Of a stretch of 50,116 nt of DNA, positions 8,130-13,696 are shown in pieces. Source of the DNA: Alistipes sp. UBA940 (GTDB taxonomy: Bacteria > Bacteroidota > Bacteroidia > Bacteroidales > Rikenellaceae); assembly GCA_002293425.1 (NCBI GenBank), contig DBDE01000001.1, forward strand, positions 87,157 to 137,272. Reading direction: 5' to 3'. Numbering within the stretch: position 1 is the first letter of the stretch; each line of letters opens with the position of its first letter. The translations under genes were made by a program, and so were the position numbers. The notes under the pieces were generated by a model, which searched no databases, was not told where the DNA came from, and saw only the letters and a program-made list of their open reading frames with translations.

Positions 8130-8137
8130 CAAAGTTA
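8130..8137 (-). promoter_or_regulatory. Promoter -7 box (TAACTTTG) for the toxin-antitoxin pair
   Basis: Exact TAnnTTTG, seven bases from the antitoxin ATG. This predicts a transcript with almost no leader. Confidence 0.7.
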
Positions 8138-8160
8138 CAAAAATTTTACCAAACGGTTAC

Positions 8161-8745
8161 TCACCATTCGGGTAGCAGGCCGGCGTTGTACATCACTATG
8201 CACTGTTCGATCAGGCGATCGCGCTCGGTGGGGTCGTATTGATCTTTGAGGTTGTGGCCGAAAATGCGCGCTATGCCTTGCCAGAAACCCGCCGTGAAAC
8301 CGCCCCGGAACTCCTTAATTATCTGGTGGGTGGTCATATCGGTTTCGCGATCGATAAGTCGGACAAGGATTTTGCCTTGCGATACGGTCATTTTGCGCAT
8401 CGTGGGTTCGTACTCGGCTACGAGGGCTTTTTCGACGCTTTTGGCGTAGGCACGTTGGGCTTTTCGGGTCGGTTGGGCGAGGATTTGTTCTTCGAAACCG
8501 GCCATTTTTTCTTTTGCTATTTGCGCCAGCGGGTACACTTTGCGAAAATCTCTTACCAGCTTTCGGTGCTTGCGCATGTCTATCGGCTTGGAGAAGACGG
8601 GAACGGCGTTGATGTAGACATTTATCGCAGTCGTATCGCCGCTCGGGCCGGTTTCGACGCCCCAGTGCGATATGCCGCGTATGCGCTCCTGCCCCGCGGC
8701 GGATGCACAGGTGAGCACAAACAGTATGACGACGAGGCGTTTCAC
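8161..8745 (-). CDS. Exported DUF4294-family protein
   Basis: 194 residues beginning with GTG at 8745. A signal peptide (MKRLVVILFVLTCASAAG) is followed by the DUF4294 region with RKHRKLVRDFRKVYPLAQIA, VEYEPTMRKMTVSQG-like spacing, LIDRETDMTTHQIIKEFRGGF and FWQGIARIFG. The family is common in Bacteroidota, of unknown function, and exported to the periplasm or envelope. The GTG start is supported because the signal peptide needs it and the promoter box is only four bases upstream. Confidence 0.85.
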   Translation of the reverse strand: MKRLVVILFVLTCASAAGQERIRGISHWGVETGPSGDTTAINVYINAVPVFSKPIDMRKHRKLVRDFRKVYPLAQIAKEKMAGFEEQILAQPTRKAQRAYAKSVEKALVAEYEPTMRKMTVSQGKILVRLIDRETDMTTHQIIKEFRGGFTAGFWQGIARIFGHNLKDQYDPTERDRLIEQCIVMYNAGLLPEW

Positions 8746-8749
8746 GTTG

Positions 8750-8757
8750 CAAAATTA
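8750..8757 (-). promoter_or_regulatory. Promoter -7 box (TAATTTTG) for the DUF4294 gene
   Basis: Exact TAnnTTTG, four bases before the GTG start, so the mRNA is probably leaderless. Confidence 0.65.
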
Positions 8758-8797
8758 ACGAAAAGTTTTGTGAAAAAGTATCTTTACAGCTCCGCCT

Positions 8798-8878
8798 GAA
8801 CTCGCAGAGTTCGTCAGCCCGTCGCCGCCCCCACGCGGCGGGCTGAACTATCGTTGCGCCCTTGCTCGGCGACGTGCT
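8798..8878 (-). repeat. Two-hairpin repeat element, copy B
   Basis: Read on the minus strand: CACGTCGCCGAGCAAGGGC, a spacer, a long GC hairpin TTCAGCCCGCC...GGGCTGA, then a small hairpin GAACTC-TGC-GAGTTC. It is near-identical to the copy at 48648-48722 apart from the spacer and the small hairpin. It begins right after the stop of the 72-residue gene. Confidence 0.85.
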
Positions 8879-9097
8879 TCAATCCAAAATCAGCCTTTGC
8901 TTCTCATTCAGATAGAACATTTCGCCCCGCCAGAATCCGTGGCCACTCAGCAACTCTCCACCGTCGCGGAAACAGACATCGCGATACGCTCCGTCAGGCG
9001 AAATTTCGATTTTCCATCGCCCCGGCGCATAATCATACATCCGAATCCATTCGCCCTCGACTAAATAGTCGAATCCCAAAACATCATAAGTTTTCAT
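8879..9097 (-). CDS. Small protein of unknown function (72 residues)
   Basis: A compact, charged and aromatic protein without signal or membrane segment (MKTYDVLGFDYLVEGEW..., RWKIEISPDG, GFWRGEMFYLNEKQR). Its composition and lack of low complexity favour a real gene, but no family is recognised. A six-base T-run ends immediately before the ATG, and the 180-base leader can fold into a terminator, so expression may depend on readthrough. Alternatively the leader is a free-standing RNA and this frame is weakly or never translated. Confidence 0.5.
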   Translation of the reverse strand: MKTYDVLGFDYLVEGEWIRMYDYAPGRWKIEISPDGAYRDVCFRDGGELLSGHGFWRGEMFYLNEKQRLILD

Positions 9098-9281
9098 AAA
9101 AAAGGTGCGTTAAAGTTTCCAGCTTGTAGGTCTAACGCAACCTTCCCACAGAAACAGTCCCGCACCAGAGCCGCCATCGGCACACACAGTGCCAAGGCAG
9201 ACTCTGAGCAAACAAACTGAATCGTGAGATTGTAATGCGTTAGTTTACAAGCTGATTCAAAAGTGTCAACTCAAATATGTT
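9098..9281 (-). ncRNA. Structured RNA: 6S-like RNA or attenuator leader (candidate)
   Basis: A predicted minus-strand transcript of about 180 nt starts after TATCTTTG (9286-9293). Its ends pair as CAGCTTGTA..CTAACGCA (9236-9254) with TGCGTTAG...TACAAGCTG (9120-9139): 17 bp with one small internal loop. It encloses a large open bubble and an apical imperfect hairpin (CAGAG/CTCTG, GCC/GGC, GGCAC/GTGCC, about 9171-9208). That outline resembles 6S RNA. The 3' strand of the closing helix can instead pair as GGTTGCGTTA (9133-9142) with TAACGCACC (9104-9112), directly followed by six T: an intrinsic terminator. The two folds exclude each other. Confidence 0.5.
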
Positions 9282-9293
9282 GACACAAAGATA
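9263..9293 (-). promoter_or_regulatory. Promoter (TATCTTTG) with overlapping palindrome
   Basis: TATCTTTG lies at 9286-9293 on the minus strand. A perfect palindrome GTGTCAAC-N8-GTTGACAC (9263-9286) covers the expected start point, a natural place for a dimeric repressor. It also lies just upstream of the divergent promoter of the phosphofructokinase gene. Confidence 0.6.
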
Positions 9294-9305
9294 ATAAAAA
9301 ATCAT

Positions 9306-9313
9306 TAACTTTG
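9306..9313 (+). promoter_or_regulatory. Promoter -7 box (TAACTTTG) for phosphofructokinase
   Basis: Exact TAnnTTTG, 35 bases before the ATG at 9349. Confidence 0.7.
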
Positions 9314-9348
9314 CCACTCGCAAAAACCAAATAAACTTAAATAATAAG

Positions 9349-10581
9349 ATGAAAGAAGCAATTGCAATTTTGACGGGCGGGGGCCCTGCGCCGGGAATGA
9401 ACACGGTCGTGGGCAGTGTGGCGAAGACTTTTTTGCAGAAAGGTTACAAGGTCATCGGCCTCCACGGGGGGTACAGCGGGCTGTTCTCGAAGGATGTTCG
9501 CTCGACGGAGATCGACTTTCCGCTGGCCGACGATATTTTCAATCGCGGGGGTTCGTTCCTGCAAATGAGCCGCTTTAAGCCCTCTCAGGCCGACTTCGAC
9601 AACAACTTCAACCTCGATTTCTTCAAGAAGAACAATGTGAAGTTGCTGGTGACGGTGGGCGGCGACGATACTGCGTCGACGGCCAACCGCATTGCCGCGT
9701 TTTTGGAGGCCAACAAGTATCCGGTGGCCAATATCCACGTTCCGAAGACCATCGACAACGACCTGCCGCTACCGGACGGAATGCCCACTTTCGGCTACCA
9801 GTCGGCTAAGGACAAGGGGGCGGTGATCGCGCGGACGGTATATGTGGATGCGCGGACGAGTGGCAACTGGTTCGTGCTGGCGGCTATGGGTCGTAGCGCG
9901 GGTCACCTGGCGTTCGGCATCGGGAGCGCGTGCCATTATCCTATGATCGTCATTCCGGAGATGTTCAATAAGACCACCATCACGGTCGATAAGATAGTCA
10001 ATCTGGTTGTGTCGGCGATTATCAAGCGCAAGATTATGGGTATGGATTACGGCGCGGCGATAATTTCGGAGGGCGTTTTCCACGAATTGAGTGCCGAGGA
10101 GTGCAAGAAGAGCGGCGTGACGTTCTCTTATGACGACCACGGCCATCCCGAGCTGGGCAAGGTGAGCAAGGCGCACATTTTCAACGAGATGTTGGAGAAT
10201 AAGTTGAAGGCGTTGGGGATAAAGGTGAAGAGCCGTCCGGTCGAGATCGGCTATGAGGTGCGGTGTGCGACCCCTGTGGCGTACGATTTGGTGTATTGTT
10301 CGCAGTTGGGGATGGGGGTTTACAAGCTTTTTGCGCAGGGCAACACGGGCTGTATGGTTTATGTCAACCAGGAGGGGATGGTGTGGCCGCTCTACCTCAA
10401 AGACCTCGAAGATCCGACGACGCATAAGATTCCGCCGAGGTTGGTGAATATGGCTTGTGATAAGGTGGAGGCCGTTATCGAGAATATTTTGGCCTACATC
10501 AAGCCGGAGGATTACGAGGCGGCGAAGGCTTATGTCAAGAACCCCGAGGAGTTCGATTTCAAAAAGATTTTGAACTGGTAG
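9349..10581 (+). CDS. Phosphofructokinase, predicted PPi-dependent
   Basis: Phosphorylates fructose 6-phosphate to the 1,6-bisphosphate. Two residues that separate PPi- from ATP-using enzymes point to PPi: GGDD at 104-107 (ATP enzymes have GGDG) and PKTIDND at 132-138 (ATP enzymes have PGTIDND). A reversible PPi enzyme can also work in gluconeogenesis. Other marks are the N-terminal loop LTGGGPAPGMN and MGRSAGHLAFG. Length is 410 residues. It is monocistronic with its own promoter, and the small beta-barrel gene downstream has a separate one. Confidence 0.9.
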   Translation: MKEAIAILTGGGPAPGMNTVVGSVAKTFLQKGYKVIGLHGGYSGLFSKDVRSTEIDFPLADDIFNRGGSFLQMSRFKPSQADFDNNFNLDFFKKNNVKLLVTVGGDDTASTANRIAAFLEANKYPVANIHVPKTIDNDLPLPDGMPTFGYQSAKDKGAVIARTVYVDARTSGNWFVLAAMGRSAGHLAFGIGSACHYPMIVIPEMFNKTTITVDKIVNLVVSAIIKRKIMGMDYGAAIISEGVFHELSAEECKKSGVTFSYDDHGHPELGKVSKAHIFNEMLENKLKALGIKVKSRPVEIGYEVRCATPVAYDLVYCSQLGMGVYKLFAQGNTGCMVYVNQEGMVWPLYLKDLEDPTTHKIPPRLVNMACDKVEAVIENILAYIKPEDYEAAKAYVKNPEEFDFKKILNW

Positions 10582-10627
10582 GGTTAACTTTTTCTTAACA
10601 TTGTGCTTTGGTTTTGAAAAAAAGCAT

Positions 10628-10635
10628 TACCTTTG
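10628..10635 (+). promoter_or_regulatory. Promoter -7 box (TACCTTTG) for the small beta-barrel gene
   Basis: Exact consensus, 39 bases before the ATG at 10675, with TTTTG-rich sequence in the -33 region. Confidence 0.75.
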
Positions 10636-10674
10636 CGCCGATTTTAAACTCAAAAATTAACTAAATTTATTGTT

Positions 10675-11199
10675 ATGAAGAAGATTATTTTGTTGGCTAT
10701 CGTAGCTGTGATGGGTGTTGGTGTTGCTAACGCTCAGGATTGGAACAAGGGCGACTGGTTTACCGGTGCGCAGGTGGACGGTTTGGGTTTGTCTCACAAA
10801 TTCTTTGATGATGATTCTGAAACCACTTTCAGCATCGACGTTAACGCAGGTTACTTTATCAGCAATCGTTTCGCTGTGGATGCAGCCCTGGGCTTCGGCT
10901 TGGAAAGCTGGAAGTATGAAGGTATGGATGAAAGCGAAAGCACCAACGCATTCACTTTCGGTGTAGGTGTACGTTACTATCCGGTTGGCAACTTGTTTGC
11001 TCGCGTTGGTTTCGAAGGTCAGTCGATCAAGGACGTAGACGGCTTGAACTCTTATGTAGGTGTTACCGTTGGTTACGACCTGTTCGTATCTGAAAAGGTG
11101 TTCTTCACTCCCGCAATCTACTACAAGAAGGGTTTGAACAGCGATTTGGACGAAAGCAACAACATCGGTCTTTCGGTTGGTATCGGCGTGAGGTTCTAA
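10675..11199 (+). CDS. Small outer-membrane beta-barrel protein
   Basis: 174 residues: signal peptide ending at ANAQD, then alternating short strands with aromatic ends (NAGYFISNRFAVDAALGFGL, TFGVGVRYYPVGNLFARVGF, YVGVTVGYDLF) and a terminal SVGIGVRF ending in Phe, the outer-membrane insertion signal. This fits the 8-strand porin-like/OmpW-like superfamily common in Bacteroidota. Its codons are more uniform and less GC-biased at third positions than its neighbours, as in strongly expressed genes. It has its own promoter and a strong terminator. Confidence 0.85.
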   Translation: MKKIILLAIVAVMGVGVANAQDWNKGDWFTGAQVDGLGLSHKFFDDDSETTFSIDVNAGYFISNRFAVDAALGFGLESWKYEGMDESESTNAFTFGVGVRYYPVGNLFARVGFEGQSIKDVDGLNSYVGVTVGYDLFVSEKVFFTPAIYYKKGLNSDLDESNNIGLSVGIGVRF

Positions 11200-11223
11200 T
11201 CCTCGGATCCGAATTACATTGAA

Positions 11224-11258
11224 AAGCCACTTCCCGCTCGGGAGGTGGCTTTTTTTTT
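11224..11258 (+). terminator. Intrinsic terminator after the beta-barrel gene
   Basis: The stem AAGCCACTTCCCG/GGGAGGTGGCTT around a short CTC loop is followed by nine T residues. Confidence 0.95.
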
Positions 11259-11341
11259 GTGGTGCGGGCAAAGTTTGGCACGGGGTTTGCATTTGTTTCG
11301 GGCGAAAGACAAAGGTTTCTTCATTTATTTAAGTTTGGGTT

Positions 11342-11408
11342 AGTAGTTTGGGGGCACATCTTTTCCCCCGCAAAAATGGAACCGTCGCGACGACGCTTCC
11401 ATTTTTTG
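11342..11408 (+). ncRNA. Candidate small RNA upstream of glnN
   Basis: A TAAGTTTG box (11330-11337) precedes about 65 bases holding two hairpins: GGGGG/CCCCC (11350-11369) and AAAATGGAA/TTCCATTTT with inner CGTCG/CGACG (11373-11405), the latter running into six T. No frame of note lies inside. It may be a short stand-alone RNA or an attenuator. The rest of the 11259-11512 spacer holds only the glnN promoter and a CCCCC/GGGGG hairpin. Confidence 0.4.
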
Positions 11409-11446
11409 TGTTTATATATTCGTTTTTTTAACTTTTTTCGACCTGA

Positions 11447-11491
11447 CCCCCTGAAAAATAGGGGGTGTATCCGAAAAAAGTGTTAATTTTG
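11447..11491 (+). promoter_or_regulatory. glnN promoter (TAATTTTG) with upstream hairpin
   Basis: TAATTTTG at 11484-11491 lies 21 bases before the glnN ATG. A CCCCC-N9-GGGGG inverted repeat (11447-11465) covers the -33 region and could be an operator. Confidence 0.65.
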
Positions 11492-11512
11492 CGCAACATA
11501 CCCTTAAAAATT

Positions 11513-13696
11513 ATGAGTTCGGAGAGATTTTCAGCACTAAAAGAGATGGGCGAACGCAAATTGCCGCGGGTGGAGTTCCCCGAGGGCAAGATTTCGTCGT
11601 GGTTCGGATGCGACGTGTTCGGGCGTGAGCAGATGCGTCAATACTTGCCTAAAAGCGTGTTTGAAAGCGTCGTGAGCGCGATTGAAGACAATCGGCGGAT
11701 AGACCGTCGGGTGGCCGATGAGGTGGCGTCGGGTATGAAGGCGTGGGCGATAGATCGCGGCGCAACCCACTATACACATTGGTTTCAGCCGTTGAACGAT
11801 TCTACCGCCGAGAAGCACGATGCCTTTTTCGAACCGCTGTGGGGCGGCGGCGGATGGGAGGCGTTCAGCGGCGAGATGTTGGTCCAGCAGGAGCCCGACG
11901 CATCGAGTTTCCCGACGGGAGGTTTGCGAAACACCTTCGAAGCGCGCGGATACAGTGCCTGGGACCCGTCGAGCCCCACCTTTATTATCGACGACACGCT
12001 GTGTATCCCAAGCGTTTTTATCTCGTACACGGGCGAGGCGTTGGATTTCAAGACGCCGCTTTTGCGCTCCATCGCGGCGTTGGACAGGGCGGCGGTGGAG
12101 GTGTGCCGAATGTTCGACAAGGATGTGACAAAGGTGGTGCCGACCCTCGGATGGGAGCAGGAGTACTTTTTGCTCGACCAGGCGTTGTTTAAGGCGCGGC
12201 CCGACCTGGTGCAGACGGGCCGGACGCTGATGGGGCACACCGCGGCCAAGGACCAGCAGCTGGAAGACCACTATTGGGGCGAGATCCCCGACCGCGTGAT
12301 AGGCTATATGAAGGAGGTGGAGGAGCGTTGTTTCCGGCTGGGCATTCCGCTCAAAACGCGCCACAACGAGACCGCGCCCAACCAATATGAGTGTGCGCCG
12401 ATGTTCGAGGAGGCCAACATAGCCGTCGACCACAACACGCTGTTGATGACGGTGATGAGGCGCGTGGCGTTGCGCCACAAGCTGGCGGTGCTGTTCCACG
12501 AAAAGCCCTTTGCGGGGGTGAACGGCTCGGGCAAGCACGTCAACTGGTCGCTGGCTACTGATAAGGGTATGAACCTGCTCGCTCCAGGGAAGACGCCGAA
12601 GGGCAATATGCAGTTTCTCTCGTTTTTTGTGTGTGCGCTCACGGCGGCGGCGCGCCACGGCAATATGATTATGGCATCCGTGGCGACCGAGGGCAACTCC
12701 CACCGGTTGGGCGGCGGCGAGGCTCCTCCGGCCATATTCTCGGTCTTTGTGGGCGAAACACTGAGCGCGGTGCTGGACGAGATCGAGCAACGGGTGAGCA
12801 AAAAAGCCCTCTCGCCCGACGAAAAAACGGGCATCAAGCTCGACATAGGCAAAATTCCCGAAATCCTGCTGGACAACACCGACCGAAATCGCACCTCGCC
12901 ATTCGCCTTTACGGGCAACAGGTTCGAACTTCGCGCGCTGGGTGCTTCGGCCAATTGTGCGATGCCGCTCATTGTGCTCAACACCGCAATGGCCGACGCC
13001 TTGTCCGACTTCGCCGCGGCGGTGGAAAAGCTGGTGGGAAAGGGTGTCAAAAGAGACGTCGCCATTCTGCAAGTGATCCGCGAGCACATCATCGACACCC
13101 ACAAAATTCGCTTCGAGGGCAACGGATACTCCCGCGACTGGCACGACGAAGCCGCACGCCGCGGTCTGAAAGCGATGAACAGCGTTGTCGATGCGATGAG
13201 CGAATATGTGGCCGAAGACAACGTGAAGCTATTCGGGAAATTCAATATCTTTTCGCCCGTCGAGCTCGAAGCACGACACGAAATCAAATGCGAAACGTAC
13301 CTCAAAAAGGTGCAAATAGAGGCTCGCGTGTTGGGCGACCTGGCGTTGAACCACATCATCCCCACCGCAATCCGCTATCAAAACCTGCTGCTGGACAACG
13401 TACGGAGCATAAAAGAGGTGTTCAAAGTGCAAGCCAGCGAGATGATCGGCCCGCAAATGGAGGTGATAACCGAAATCTCGCGCCGAACCGAAGCCATCCG
13501 CACAATGGTGCACGAAATGGTCGAAGAGCGCAAAGTGTGGAATATGCGTATGGACATTCCGGGTCGCGCGGCCGGCTACGAAAAGTACGTCGCCCCGTTC
13601 CTGTCCAAGATCCGCGACCACATCGACCACCTCGAAATGGTGATCGACGACCGCCTGTGGACCCTGCCCAAGTACAGGGAACTGTTCTCGATGTGA
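11513..13696 (+). CDS. glnN: Glutamine synthetase type III
   Basis: Makes glutamine from glutamate, ammonia and ATP. The 727 residues match the GSIII family, much longer than GlnA (about 470). Marks include GATHYTHWFQPL, FPTGGLRNTFEARGYSAWDPSSPTF (pieces), LGWEQEYFLLD, NETAPNQYECAPMFEEAN and NGSGKHVNWS. The frame extends upstream to a GTG at 11465, but the -7 box at 11484-11491 lies between, so ATG 11513 is the start. It converges with the S46 peptidase gene: the two stop codons touch with no spacer and no obvious terminator. Confidence 0.95.
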   Translation: MSSERFSALKEMGERKLPRVEFPEGKISSWFGCDVFGREQMRQYLPKSVFESVVSAIEDNRRIDRRVADEVASGMKAWAIDRGATHYTHWFQPLNDSTAEKHDAFFEPLWGGGGWEAFSGEMLVQQEPDASSFPTGGLRNTFEARGYSAWDPSSPTFIIDDTLCIPSVFISYTGEALDFKTPLLRSIAALDRAAVEVCRMFDKDVTKVVPTLGWEQEYFLLDQALFKARPDLVQTGRTLMGHTAAKDQQLEDHYWGEIPDRVIGYMKEVEERCFRLGIPLKTRHNETAPNQYECAPMFEEANIAVDHNTLLMTVMRRVALRHKLAVLFHEKPFAGVNGSGKHVNWSLATDKGMNLLAPGKTPKGNMQFLSFFVCALTAAARHGNMIMASVATEGNSHRLGGGEAPPAIFSVFVGETLSAVLDEIEQRVSKKALSPDEKTGIKLDIGKIPEILLDNTDRNRTSPFAFTGNRFELRALGASANCAMPLIVLNTAMADALSDFAAAVEKLVGKGVKRDVAILQVIREHIIDTHKIRFEGNGYSRDWHDEAARRGLKAMNSVVDAMSEYVAEDNVKLFGKFNIFSPVELEARHEIKCETYLKKVQIEARVLGDLALNHIIPTAIRYQNLLLDNVRSIKEVFKVQASEMIGPQMEVITEISRRTEAIRTMVHEMVEERKVWNMRMDIPGRAAGYEKYVAPFLSKIRDHIDHLEMVIDDRLWTLPKYRELFSM

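Noticed and set aside
8798..8878. Two-hairpin elements as simple transcription terminators
   Set aside because: Copies B, C, F and G lack a T-run, C lies inside a coding sequence, and copies share primary sequence in both orientations. Copies D and E may terminate as a side effect.
11465..11512. Upstream GTG start for glnN
   Set aside because: The -7 box at 11484-11491 lies between this start and ATG 11513, and the extra residues are not GSIII-like.
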